From: a virus | IMG/VR virus record: IMGVR_UViG_3300022744_000016 | Span: 1-31,004 of that record | Reading direction: 5' to 3' (one strand) | DNA length: 31,004 nucleotides | Shown here: piece by piece, positions 1 to 8,233 of the stretch | How the letters are laid out: the number at the start of each line of letters is the position of its first letter | How positions within the stretch are numbered: position 1 is the stretch's first letter | Translations under genes and position numbers: made by a program | The notes under the pieces: model-generated | What the model saw: only the letters and a program-made list of their open reading frames with translations | Databases searched by the model: none | What the model was told of the DNA's origin: nothing

Positions 1-127
1 GAGGCCTCCGACCACAGCGCTGGAAATGCCGGTGGGATCCAGTTTGACCAGTCCAGAGATGGAGGTAGACGCAGACACGACTGTATTGGCAGTATCCCCT
101 ACCTTTTTGAGTGCCCTGGCCTTGGTA
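1..127. repeat. 127-bp terminal direct repeat (contig overlap)
   Basis: Bases 1-127 are identical to 30,878-31,004. This shows that the sequence is a closed circle or a circularly permuted genome of 30,877 bp. The exact length of 127 matches a common assembler k-mer size, so it is most likely an assembly overlap and not a biological terminal repeat. The tape-measure reading frame stays in phase across the join, which supports the circle. Confidence 0.95.
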
Positions 128-1686
128 TCGGCCGCATCCATCTCCATCGCCTTGGCTTGGGCTTCATAGAGAATGTCCAACGATTGAGCATACGCTTCGG
201 CACTCATCTTGCCGTCCATGTAGTTGCCCACAAGGGCAGACATGGCACCGTTCACCGCATCCAAATGGCTGGGGGTTTTCCCCAGCAGGTCATCCAATAC
301 CCCCTGTGCATCGGCCAGGGCGGTCGCATCATCCTCAATGGCGCTGTAGTCAATCCCCTCCAGCGCAGCACTCAGCGCATCAACCTGCCGTTCCAATGAG
401 GCAAAATGGTTGACACTTTCATTTGTGGCTTTGGTATCGGCTTCCATTGCTTTGGTAGCCCGCTGCTGGATCCCGATGAATTTAGCCCCTTTGGCCGCCA
501 GATCATCCCATGTGCTCCCCAGCACCCCACTTGCCGCAGCATTTTCGTAGTAAGATACGGCTGTTTCTGCGATAGTTTGCTGTAGATTGGAAAAACTATC
601 GATGGCAGAGGCTATGCCACTGGGCAACTCTTGTCCGGTGGCGGTGTAAAGCCATCCCAATACTTGTACCAGCCACTGGAGAGGCTTCAGTGGCGCTGTC
701 AATGCATTTACAAACTGCGTTGTTACAAAAACAGCTAGGTCGTGAAAGATACTCCTGCCTTCCAAAAACCGCTCAAATGCGACCTCTCCTGTGAGGGCAA
801 GACCGACCATCACATTGGCGACTCGCTCAAAAGCCGGTGCAACACTTCCCCCCAGAGTCACTACTGCCTTATCCCAGATGGATTTCATCGCAGTCACTGA
901 TGCATTAACTGCATCGATACTGGCGATAGTTTCTTTTGGCACACCTGGGTAAAAGTCCGACCGGATCTTTTTAAATCCTTCGAGACTCTTAAGTGCCTCA
1001 TCACTTGCAAAGACGGCCGCTCCAAGGCCAGCGACCAGCCCAACCGTGACCCCAGTAATGAGCGCCATAGCGCCGACTGCGATGCCGATGGGATTGGCCA
1101 TTAGGGTGAATAGTTCTGTCAGATCGGCAATGCTATTTGCTGCTTGACCTGCCGCCGGAGAGATGACTCCCAACCCCTGAGATGCTTTCTGGGCTTTATC
1201 ACCAAAATCTTTTAGTCCCTCACCGCCCTCCCCGGTGGTTTTTTTAATATCCTCCCCCAGTTTTTTCTGGGCAGCGGCCAGTGCTTTGTCGGCCGCCTCC
1301 ATGTCCCCACTTGCCGCCCGAAGCCGCTCAATCTCAATTCGTTGCTTTTCAAAAGCCTGATTGAGTTGTGCGACCGGATCTCCCACCGCTCCTAAGGCAG
1401 CCAGGCTTGCCACTGCCGCATCCCGCTCAGACTGCTGCGCCGCCGCCGTGGCCTCCAACTGCCCCTGAAGCGCCCGATACTCCCCGACCGAAACGCCCAA
1501 CGCCGCTGCCATAGCCTGATCTTGGGCCTTTGCCTTGCCCATGGCCTCGGCCGAGTCTACCAGGCGCTCGGCTGCCGTCCGGGCTGCCTCGGCCGTCTGT
1601 CCCAAAGCACCCGCAGCATCGCCTGCAGGACCGCCTACGCGATTCTGAAGTTCGAGGATGAGAGTAACTTTAGTGCTGTCAGCCAT
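1..1686 (-). CDS. Tail tape measure protein, N-terminal part (continues at 30,877)
   Basis: This frame is open from the ATG at 1686 to base 1 (562 codons) and continues in phase at 30,877 down to the stop at 30,158, giving 801 aa in the circle. The tape measure sets tail length and is wound inside the tail tube. Evidence is the length, an Ala-rich and coiled-coil-prone N-terminus with many Lys/Glu-containing helices, a hydrophobic stretch around residues 190-235 (IGIAVGAMALITGVTVGLVA), and the position just after the frameshifted chaperone. Its ATG overlaps the chaperone stop as TAATG. At about 1.5 angstrom per residue the tail would be roughly 120 nm, an inference. Confidence 0.88.
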   Translation of the reverse strand, partial: MADSTKVTLILELQNRVGGPAGDAAGALGQTAEAARTAAERLVDSAEAMGKAKAQDQAMAAALGVSVGEYRALQGQLEATAAAQQSERDAAVASLAALGAVGDPVAQLNQAFEKQRIEIERLRAASGDMEAADKALAAAQKKLGEDIKKTTGEGGEGLKDFGDKAQKASQGLGVISPAAGQAANSIADLTELFTLMANPIGIAVGAMALITGVTVGLVAGLGAAVFASDEALKSLEGFKKIRSDFYPGVPKETIASIDAVNASVTAMKSIWDKAVVTLGGSVAPAFERVANVMVGLALTGEVAFERFLEGRSIFHDLAVFVTTQFVNALTAPLKPLQWLVQVLGWLYTATGQELPSGIASAIDSFSNLQQTIAETAVSYYENAAASGVLGSTWDDLAAKGAKFIGIQQRATKAMEADTKATNESVNHFASLERQVDALSAALEGIDYSAIEDDATALADAQGVLDDLLGKTPSHLDAVNGAMSALVGNYMDGKMSAEAYAQSLDILYEAQAKAMEMDAADTKARALKKVGDTANTVVSASTSISGLVKLDPTGISSAVVGGL

Positions 1687-1871
1687 TACACAAGCCCCAC
1701 CATGGCCATTGCGCCTTTTTTCAGCGCCCGCCCTTTGGCCGCATCCACCGCCCGCATGCAGACCATCGCAAAGCCAAGGCGCTCAGGATCCCACAGCATC
1801 ACACTGTAAGGGTCCGTTCCGTACCGGGCTGCAATGGCATCCACAAGATCCACCTGATCAGGATCCTCCGC
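1686..1871 (-). CDS. Tail assembly chaperone frameshift extension (T-like)
   Basis: This 61-residue frame (AEDPDQVDLVDAIAARYGTD and onward) has no convincing start of its own and lies between the 176-aa chaperone and the tape measure. It is +1 (equivalently -2) relative to the upstream frame. A shift at 1875-1872, where UUU is followed by C, would let the Phe tRNA re-pair on UUC and give a 233-aa fusion, the GT-type product of lambda-like tail chaperones. A second possible slip is GGG-G at 1905-1902. The position directly before the tape measure is the family's conserved place. The shift itself is inferred. Confidence 0.65.
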   Translation of the reverse strand, partial: AEDPDQVDLVDAIAARYGTDPYSVMLWDPERLGFAMVCMRAVDAAKGRALKKGAMAMVGLV

Positions 1872-2388
1872 GAAATCGGGCGACACGTGCCAATGCCTCC
1901 GCCCCGCCGTTTGAATGGTCAATGATGATTTGTACCAGTTGTGCCCTCTCAGCCAAAGAGAGGGTCTTAAATGGCATCTCAGCGATACTGTCCCCCTCTT
2001 TAAAGGGGGCCGCATCGCCTCGAACGAACTTCGCAGGCTGCCAGTGGCTCCCATCTGTGGACGTTTCGCCCTCCTCAGCCACCCCAATCACACTCTCCAT
2101 CAGAACAGCTTCCTGCCAAGCGATCAACTCATTGATTTTACCGAGCTGTTCTTGCATTTTTCTCTGCTTGAAGCCACCCATGCGATGCTCTTTCTCAGCG
2201 CCGTCAGGCATCTCCGCGATGCTGGCCAGTTCTATCCGGTCCTCATCGGATTGAGGAAGCGCCGCAAATAGCCCTTCTCCCTGGCGAATCATGTCAATGG
2301 AGGAGATCCGTCGAATACGCCACTGGCATCCTCCCAGATTGACGCCAGTACACTCCATATCTTGGATCTTTTTAAGAATGTTTTTCAT
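1858..2388 (-). CDS. Tail assembly chaperone, unshifted form (G-like)
   Basis: A 176-aa mainly helical, charged protein between the tail tube gene and the tape measure, the position of lambda gpG. Such chaperones coat the tape measure before tube polymerisation and are not in the mature virion. It contains LGKINELIAWQEAVLMESV and ends ARVARFRGGS. The last codons overlap the extension frame, so both a short and a long product are expected. An SD-like GGAGGA lies at 1869-1864, next to the UCC-UGA end, and might also influence recoding. The function rests on position and the overlapping frame, not on recognised homology. Confidence 0.7.
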   Translation of the reverse strand: MKNILKKIQDMECTGVNLGGCQWRIRRISSIDMIRQGEGLFAALPQSDEDRIELASIAEMPDGAEKEHRMGGFKQRKMQEQLGKINELIAWQEAVLMESVIGVAEEGETSTDGSHWQPAKFVRGDAAPFKEGDSIAEMPFKTLSLAERAQLVQIIIDHSNGGAEALARVARFRGGS

Positions 2389-2390
2389 GA

Positions 2391-3347
2391 TTAATCCACG
2401 TCACAATCAGATTTAGAATTGGTGAGAACCAAGGAGAGTCCTTCGTCTGTGCCATCTGAAAAGCATTCAAAGGTGACCTTCTGGATGACGTCGCCGGGAC
2501 CGGAGATCCCATCTTCATAGGACTTAATTAGGGCGTTGTGCCCAGTGATTGCCAATGAGCGGGTGCCGTCCGAGAAGGTAATTGCGAAGTCAGACTGGGT
2601 GCCTGCCAGATGGGCCGCCCGGAGGGTGTTGCTGGTGGCCAGGATCTCCACCTCAATTAGGATCTCGGAGTGCTCATTTCTTGAGGGTTGGCTTGGGTTC
2701 AAGCTCCCAATCTCATGCGGCTGCTGCATCTTATTGTCGATGGACAACTTGAGCCGGGTGACCTTGCCGGTGCCGCTATTCCAGGAGAATGTCCCGCCGT
2801 GGTGATGCAGAATTGGGTAGCGGGTGCCAAAGGAGGAGGATCCCCCCGATGCCCGCGCCCCACCATTCTTACCCAGGAAATCGACGGAGATCTTCATCTC
2901 CTGTTTCGCCTGGATCTCCAAGCTAAGCTTATTTATTGTAAGACCATAATACTCCTCCGTCCCGGAGGTATCCGTCCCACGTTTGTACTCGCCCGTCAGA
3001 CCTGGTGGCAGATCGGATGCAAGCGTGATCGTATGAGTATAGGGACCGCTGCCCGCCGTGCTCTTTGCCCCAAGTGCATAGTGGAGCAAAAGCCCCAATG
3101 CGGACCCACCCTCATAGCAGGCGATAGCCTCAAATCCACCCGATACCACCTCTTCTGTCTGGAAGAAGAGCTTTGCGTTAGCGCTTCCCTCCGACTGGAG
3201 AAGAGTGGGCGACCGCTCAAAGGAGGACTTAAGCGCCAGTGAGACGGCAGAAACCAGCACCCATGTGGTTCTGGAAACCTCTGTGCCCCACGTGCTTTCC
3301 TTACCAAGTCCTAATACAGTCCCTCTACCCTGGTTTCTTGGTGGCAT
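2391..3347 (-). CDS. Major tail (tube) protein
   Basis: A 318-aa beta-rich, Gly/Ser/Thr-rich protein with the N-terminal pattern RGTVLGLGKESTWGTEV, typical of phage tail tube proteins, which open with a short beta strand and a 'G.ES.yGT' element. It would polymerise into the tail tube around the tape measure. It lies after the tail terminator and the DUF2341-like gene and just before the chaperone, the usual siphophage place. It starts at ATG 3347, three nucleotides after the upstream stop. Confidence 0.78.
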   Translation of the reverse strand: MPPRNQGRGTVLGLGKESTWGTEVSRTTWVLVSAVSLALKSSFERSPTLLQSEGSANAKLFFQTEEVVSGGFEAIACYEGGSALGLLLHYALGAKSTAGSGPYTHTITLASDLPPGLTGEYKRGTDTSGTEEYYGLTINKLSLEIQAKQEMKISVDFLGKNGGARASGGSSSFGTRYPILHHHGGTFSWNSGTGKVTRLKLSIDNKMQQPHEIGSLNPSQPSRNEHSEILIEVEILATSNTLRAAHLAGTQSDFAITFSDGTRSLAITGHNALIKSYEDGISGPGDVIQKVTFECFSDGTDEGLSLVLTNSKSDCDVD

Positions 3348-3350
3348 GAA

Positions 3351-4118
3351 TTACGCCTCGTCTGTGTTGCGGACAGCCAGCCAGGCGCGCGCTTCCAGCA
3401 CCTGCTTGCCCCCCTGTGAATTAGTTGTAGTGACCTGCAACGCGATTGTGTAATCCGTCGCATCGTCACCTGCTTTTACCAGGACTCGTACAAAACGCCC
3501 CTGGATGAATCTGCTTTCCGTTGCCGTGTACATTGACGTTTGGTTGCTTCCAGCCGTCAATACCTGCAACGAAGACACCCGTGAGATCTCTTCATACAGC
3601 ATACGGTCCCCATAGGGGGTACGCCGAGATTCCAGTATGCCTGAAAGGTCAAAAAACACATACACGGCCTCCCCAGAGGTCTTCTGGATCTTTGCCCTTG
3701 GGCGTAAATCCTTGAAATTCTCTGGGCGTACGGAGATCGTACGGGCCGTGGGCGCGCCCAGCTCCACGTATGCGCTTTTAGGTGAGGACAAGGTTTGCGA
3801 GGAGGAGACAGTGGTGGCCGTCGAATTGCTCCAGTACAGAAAAACCTGACACATCCCCTCCTCTGGGGGTGTCCAGTTATTGACCTTGACCGTACATGTC
3901 CGGCTGGTAGAACTGAAGCTATTAAATTCCACACTGCCAATCAATGTCACGCCATCGGCAGCAGCCAGCCGAAGGTCGGCCCCAGAAGAGAGAACAGTCT
4001 CCCAAAACTCATCCCAGTCTGCTGGTATCGTGAACTGAATATCGATAGTAGCCGTGGTACCACCACTATTATCAACAGTCACGCTGGCTCGTTTTTCCCA
4101 TCCGTCTAACCAACTCAT
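3351..4118 (-). CDS. DUF2341-like virion-associated protein
   Basis: A 255-aa protein. Its N-terminal half (WEKRASVTVDNSGG, FTIPADWDEFWETVLSSGAD, DGVTLIGSVEFNSF, then CQVFLYWSN near residue 92) follows the pattern of DUF2341: a Trp start, an 'I.vdN' strand, 'G.D.R..DG.tlL', and an aromatic strand ending in an Asn like 'YYGN'. The second half is beta-rich and unassigned. DUF2341 is usually found in secreted multidomain bacterial surface proteins. Here the gene lies between tail terminator and tail tube, so a tail or neck decoration with adhesive function is inferred. Its ATG at 4118 overlaps the upstream stop by 4 nt. Confidence 0.5.
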   Translation of the reverse strand: MSWLDGWEKRASVTVDNSGGTTATIDIQFTIPADWDEFWETVLSSGADLRLAAADGVTLIGSVEFNSFSSTSRTCTVKVNNWTPPEEGMCQVFLYWSNSTATTVSSSQTLSSPKSAYVELGAPTARTISVRPENFKDLRPRAKIQKTSGEAVYVFFDLSGILESRRTPYGDRMLYEEISRVSSLQVLTAGSNQTSMYTATESRFIQGRFVRVLVKAGDDATDYTIALQVTTTNSQGGKQVLEARAWLAVRNTDEA

Positions 4119-4579
4119 GCTCCCTCCGTGCTGAGGGCATCCCAGTGCATCGTTGCCATAGCGTAAACAATGCCAAAGTTTGTCAGGCCAACCTCATCTC
4201 CATCTAATGTGGTGCCACTCACGATGATATCCAGAACCAAGTTGCCCAAGCTACGATCCGACTGGAGGGCCTGCATGATATCATTTAGGAGATCCAATGC
4301 GGATAAGGCCCGCTCCTCCGGATCTTGAGTGCCGGGGCTGACCCGACCTTCTATGTGTAAAATGAGGTTGCGTCGATACTCTCCAATGGTGGGTGCCCCC
4401 TCGCTATCAAACCCCTCCAGCATCGCATAAACGACAGGAGACTGAGTGTCCTCCATACGTGGCCGCCGCATCACCACCCTGCCAGCGGAAGATAGGTCAT
4501 AGGTATAGGGATCTGCCCCATTAGCTGCTTGCAAGGCAGTTTTCACCGCAGCAAAAATCAGTCGTGCTTTACTGCCCAC
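4115..4579 (-). CDS. Probable tail terminator protein
   Basis: A 154-aa protein of the size and place of tail terminator or tail-completion proteins, which cap the tail tube at the neck (lambda gpU and HK97 gp10/gp11 neighbourhood). It begins with a helix (ARLIFAAVKTALQAANG) and continues with alternating beta strands, including RRNLILHIEGRV and LVLDIIVSGTTLDGDE, close to the 'r.l.l.ie......gd' layout of this family. It starts at GTG 4579, supported by GAGGTG upstream, and overlaps the preceding gene by 11 nt. Confidence 0.6.
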   Translation of the reverse strand: MGSKARLIFAAVKTALQAANGADPYTYDLSSAGRVVMRRPRMEDTQSPVVYAMLEGFDSEGAPTIGEYRRNLILHIEGRVSPGTQDPEERALSALDLLNDIMQALQSDRSLGNLVLDIIVSGTTLDGDEVGLTNFGIVYAMATMHWDALSTEGA

Positions 4580-5159
4580 TGATCACCTCTACCAGCACTT
4601 TGGGCAGGCGCTCAGCCAATGCTTCTGCGGTCTTTTTCATGGCTGGCCCCATGAAGGGACGGGCCCGGATCGTGACCTGCCGACGCAGTAAAAACATCAC
4701 CGTTCCTGCTGCCCTTCCTGTTTTCCCCCTCCCAGCCTTCTGGGCCTGGACTAGCATGGGCTGGCCCTTTCGGCTTTGGGCGAAGGTCAAGCCAGGTACA
4801 TCACGAGGACTGGCATAACGGGCAACCCCAGAGGACGTGAGGGCAGGGCCAACGGGGATGGCGAGATATTTCCCACGTTTTGGTCGGATAGTTCCGCCGT
4901 ATTCGTGGATGGCAGCGTAGCGTACCCGTTGCCCATCTCCGGCCGAAAGAATGATCCTACTGTCACCATCCACTTTCCCAATAATGGAACGGCGAAGCAT
5001 TCCGGATCGTACTTTGAGCACCGTACCCGCCAGTCCCTTCGCTTCTCCTTCGCCAAAGAGGGCCGCCCTCAGCAACTCCAGGCGCAATAGACCAGGGAGG
5101 CGCTGCTGACCGAGTTGTTGGATTCGGGCCTGGACATCTTCGAGGGTGGCCCCGCTCAT
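4569..5159 (-). CDS. HK97 gp10-like / virion morphogenesis minor tail protein
   Basis: A 196-aa protein with RSGMLRRSIIGKV and YAAIHEYGGTIRPKRGKYL. This 'tG.LrrSi' followed by 'YA..hEfGg.i.pk..k.L' layout is characteristic of the HK97-gp10 / Mu gpG-like tail-completion family, which helps join heads and tails. A basic linker (QKAGRGKTGRAAG) lies near residues 140-152 and RARPFMGPAM near the C-terminus matches the common 'R.Pfl.pa' ending. Its ATG overlaps the upstream stop as ATGA. Confidence 0.75.
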   Translation of the reverse strand: MSGATLEDVQARIQQLGQQRLPGLLRLELLRAALFGEGEAKGLAGTVLKVRSGMLRRSIIGKVDGDSRIILSAGDGQRVRYAAIHEYGGTIRPKRGKYLAIPVGPALTSSGVARYASPRDVPGLTFAQSRKGQPMLVQAQKAGRGKTGRAAGTVMFLLRRQVTIRARPFMGPAMKKTAEALAERLPKVLVEVISGQ

Positions 5160-5782
5160 GAGATTCCCACAGAGCCCAAAATCCTGAATTTCTCCAGAAT
5201 GGCCAAGGCGTCAGGGTTGGCATCTTTTAGATCCAGGACAGATTGGTTCTGTCCACCCGCAGAAATACTGCCAAGATGCCGGTTAGTCCGCCGTAACCAC
5301 CAGTCCGCCACGATCCGATAGATCGCATCGGCCAGCACAGTGGGCATTGCCGCCTCATCGGCATACCCGGCTGTGCAGGTGACCTTAATTGACCGCTCAG
5401 CAGTGAACCAAGTCGATGTCTGCCCAGTGGGGAGCAGGTTCAGATAGCTGCCGCACCGCAGATCTTCCCGCTCATAGTCGCCAGAATTAATCAGTGTGCC
5501 ACTGCCAAAGGCCAGATCCAAATCCTGATAGACCGAGGCCACGGCCGTCACTGGTGCTACGGGTATGAGTAGCCTTTTAGGCTCAATACGACTACCACGT
5601 AACCGCAGGGTGTAGCTGGTAGATTCCAGAGTAGCCGATAGACCAGGATAACCCAAATGTACGGCAACTTGGCTCTCCGCCCGAACCAACGCCCGTGCGA
5701 GGATGGCTGTGGTGGCCGTATCCGTGGAGGCCACCCCTGCCAGATAGTCCGAGGCCAGGGTGCTCGATAAGAGCACACCCAT
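5156..5782 (-). CDS. Head-tail connector (gp6-like) protein
   Basis: A 208-aa protein in the first head-tail connector position after the head genes. A helical N-terminus (ILARALVRAESQVAVHLGYP) is followed by strands with RLRGSRIEPKRLLIPVAPVT and VYQDLDLAFGSGTLI, then a helical C-terminus (ADAIYRIVADWWLRRT). That layout fits gp6/gp15-type adaptor proteins with an early helix, a central beta part and a late helix. It would sit under the portal. The ATG at 5782 follows the preceding stop by 3 nt. Confidence 0.6.
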   Translation of the reverse strand: MGVLLSSTLASDYLAGVASTDTATTAILARALVRAESQVAVHLGYPGLSATLESTSYTLRLRGSRIEPKRLLIPVAPVTAVASVYQDLDLAFGSGTLINSGDYEREDLRCGSYLNLLPTGQTSTWFTAERSIKVTCTAGYADEAAMPTVLADAIYRIVADWWLRRTNRHLGSISAGGQNQSVLDLKDANPDALAILEKFRILGSVGIS

Positions 5783-5785
5783 GGC

Positions 5786-6241
5786 TCAGCCCTTCCGACG
5801 TGCGAGGGCGGCCGCTAGTTCTGGCTTGCGGAGTAGATGGGCGGTGAATGCCGCTGTTGCCAGATCTTCGTCCAACTCACCCGCAGCGATACTGGCAAGA
5901 GCCTTCTCCTGATCTTTCTGCTGGAGGATCCCAAGTGCCTTGGCAGACAGTACGGGGATGCCTTCCAACGACTTCGCTGGGTCAACTGGGAACATTTCCC
6001 GGTGCTCTTTGATGCGCCGGGCAGCCTCCTTGGCGGTCCCAGAGAGCACTGGGGACTCTTTAGGCTCCCCTTTAATGACCTTCACGGAGTCTTTGGGGGC
6101 AGACCGCAGGAGCTTTGCGGCCAGATCCGCCGTAACCTCCTGCTCTTTGCCTGTCGCAAAGGTCGTCCCTTTGAGGCGGAACGCATCTTTAAGGTGCGAA
6201 GGCTGGTCTTTTCCGTTGTAAACGACGATGCAATAGTCCAT
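5786..6241 (-). CDS. Hypothetical head-region protein
   Basis: A 151-aa protein, unrecognised. The first ~60 residues look like a small beta domain (MDYCIVVYNGKDQPSHLK, then GTTFATGKEQEVTADLAAKL). The rest is helical, with AKEAARRIKEHREMFP and a C-terminal Ala/Leu helix. The N-terminus resembles short phage proteins of the form 'yknk....h.l...g..f..g....v....a..L', often found after capsid genes. The ATG at 6241 overlaps the upstream stop as TAATG. A structural or connector-accessory role is inferred from position only. Confidence 0.6.
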   Translation of the reverse strand: MDYCIVVYNGKDQPSHLKDAFRLKGTTFATGKEQEVTADLAAKLLRSAPKDSVKVIKGEPKESPVLSGTAKEAARRIKEHREMFPVDPAKSLEGIPVLSAKALGILQQKDQEKALASIAAGELDEDLATAAFTAHLLRKPELAAALARRKG

Positions 6242-6645
6242 TACACCCTCTTCACGGAAACAACCGCCGTGACCACTGAATCCACCAATTTACCCGACCC
6301 TGAGTGAGCCACCCGCACAGAAAGGGGGGAAGTCCGTGTGATTTCCCGATTGGTAGAATTCTCCTCATCGGCCAGGGTCAGGGCCTCGACCCCGCCCTGA
6401 GTGAGCCCGGTGCTGGAAGTGACGCGCGCCGTCGCAAGGGATGTTGAGCTTCCCTTATAGGCATTTATACTAACATAATCCGTGCCATTGGTGGCTACGG
6501 CCTCATTGGGCGTGAGGTACACCTCCTCCAATTTCCATGTCACCCCAAGAGGTGGCGTGAAGTACACCCGTGCTGCCGTTCCAGCGGCGCACTTAAGCGT
6601 CGCAGATACAGGGATCTTTTCCAAAACAGACTCCAGAGCGGTCAA
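6241..6645 (-). CDS. Hypothetical small virion protein (capsid-proximal)
   Basis: A 134-aa beta-rich, Thr/Ser/Val-rich protein directly after the major capsid gene. It has no Cys pairs beyond one Cys and no membrane segment. Strands such as ARVYFTPPLGVTWKLEEVYL and VTAVVSVKRV, plus the position, suggest a capsid decoration or fibre-like protein, but no family was recognised. No ATG is available near the upstream stop; the best start is TTG 6645, preceded by a weak GGG. Confidence 0.55.
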   Translation of the reverse strand: MTALESVLEKIPVSATLKCAAGTAARVYFTPPLGVTWKLEEVYLTPNEAVATNGTDYVSINAYKGSSTSLATARVTSSTGLTQGGVEALTLADEENSTNREITRTSPLSVRVAHSGSGKLVDSVVTAVVSVKRV

Positions 6646-6657
6646 AGACCCAAAAGA

Positions 6658-8232
6658 TCAGAGGTTGTAGAGGAGAGCACAGGGCTTCTCGCCCGTGGTG
6701 GCTTCACAGGTCAGCACACTACGGCGCTGCATGCCGACGTACTGGGCACCCTTTTCAGGATAGGTCACGTCGTAGTCATCGGACCCACTAGTATGCTCAT
6801 AGTGCGTGTACTTATCAGTGTTCACGAAGAGCATTTCAGTGGAGGCGTTACTACCCGTAAATAGCCCATTGGTTGAGTCGAAATCATTGGTGATGAATTC
6901 AGAAATTATCAGTGGTTTCCCACCGATACTTCCGATTTCTCCAGTGACCAATGTTGCTGCATTGCCATAGTTCTGGATCGTCAGGAACAAAGAGTTGCTG
7001 ACAAGTTGGGTATAAAGACAGTGCAGGCCAGTGATGGTGACCGCCCCCGCCCCGAGGCTACCCATGAGTTCAAGGGTGCCCCAGTGGTCGGTGGCTTCCC
7101 ATGTTCCACCCGCGCTCGCCGTGGCGCTGTCATCCACGGCCCGCGCCCGCCACCCAATCCAGAATTTTGCCGGGCTGTCACTGCCCCCCAGGCGCCCCGC
7201 AGTGTAGTAGCTGCCGAGGGTCCAGGTATCAATCGCATCCTGGTGACTCGAAGCGGTATCACCGTGTAAAAATGCCAATTCGAGGGTATCGGCATCCCCC
7301 TGCATCAACCAATCGACCACCTCACCCATCGGGTCCGCCAGCACATTGCCTGCGTCGTTAATCCAGTTGGGGTCCAATAAGGAATTGATGACCCGATCCA
7401 CTACCACAACAGCCGCATCGGACGTAGTAAATTGCTGCACTGGATAGGTCGCAGGGTCATTGCTGGTCGTGCCGCGACGCCGCCCCAATGCCTTACCAGT
7501 TACGATGGGCTGTTTGAAGGTAGAGGACACAGCCTCACGGGTCTTGACCAGGCCAGGAATACGCCGAAGCAGATAGGTAGGACGCCGAATCTCTGCCGTG
7601 GTGGGATTATTGATCATCTCTCCACCACTACCTGCGGTACCAGAGATGACGCGCTTCCAGAGTTCTGGATCAGCGTACATTGACCGTAAAAAATCACCTG
7701 TACGCCCAGGCATATCGAGTGCTGAACGCCGGAATGACCGGAAGGCCAACCGTACCAGTGGATCTGTCCAGGGGGCACGTATGCGCAAGGCCACGGCCCG
7801 ACGAAAGGCCACGGCCATGCCTGCATAGGCATTTTGGAGGCGCTGTTGCTCCCGAGTCACCGGGTAGGGGTCGGTGAGAAGCCCAGGGACGCTCACCTCA
7901 TCGGTGGACCCATCAGGAAGGGAGTAGCGCAATTTTGTATTGCCAAGACGTACTGACCCGTCTGGCAGAAGGTATCGGGCATCCATCCGAGATGCTTCGC
8001 CGCCCGGTACCCAGATGGCAGACTCATTTTTCTTGGCCTGCTTCAGCTCCTTCTCCATCTCAACCCGCATCTTTTCGGCGGCTTCGCGCTGTCGGGCAGC
8101 GTCCCCGGCAAGGGCCTGGATGGCAGCTCGATGTACCCCGAAGGTCTCATTGAGCGCGGGGTAGCTTGTATCCTTGGTGATGGGTTTGACCTCACCAAGG
8201 CGTTCAAAAATATCGTCGTCCTCGAACTCCAT
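6658..8232 (-). CDS. Major capsid protein (HK97 fold) with N-terminal delta-like region
   Basis: A 524-aa protein in the invariant place after the prohead protease. Residues about 35-75 form a charged coiled coil (RQREAAEKMRVEMEKELKQA), typical of the scaffolding delta domain removed by the protease. The remainder is mixed alpha/beta with late segments such as KPLIISEFITNDF and TDKYTHYEH, as expected near the C-terminus of HK97-fold capsids, where a 'g.pv..s' strand is usual. The start is ATG 8232, one base after the protease stop; an upstream extension to 8322 is shadow sequence inside the protease gene. Confidence 0.82.
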   Translation of the reverse strand: MEFEDDDIFERLGEVKPITKDTSYPALNETFGVHRAAIQALAGDAARQREAAEKMRVEMEKELKQAKKNESAIWVPGGEASRMDARYLLPDGSVRLGNTKLRYSLPDGSTDEVSVPGLLTDPYPVTREQQRLQNAYAGMAVAFRRAVALRIRAPWTDPLVRLAFRSFRRSALDMPGRTGDFLRSMYADPELWKRVISGTAGSGGEMINNPTTAEIRRPTYLLRRIPGLVKTREAVSSTFKQPIVTGKALGRRRGTTSNDPATYPVQQFTTSDAAVVVVDRVINSLLDPNWINDAGNVLADPMGEVVDWLMQGDADTLELAFLHGDTASSHQDAIDTWTLGSYYTAGRLGGSDSPAKFWIGWRARAVDDSATASAGGTWEATDHWGTLELMGSLGAGAVTITGLHCLYTQLVSNSLFLTIQNYGNAATLVTGEIGSIGGKPLIISEFITNDFDSTNGLFTGSNASTEMLFVNTDKYTHYEHTSGSDDYDVTYPEKGAQYVGMQRRSVLTCEATTGEKPCALLYNL

Positions 8233-8233
8233 A

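Noticed and set aside
111-413. Plus-strand open frames in 1-1,700
   Set aside because: They are shadows of the minus-strand tape measure, whose frame is open over the whole stretch and shows proper tape-measure composition.
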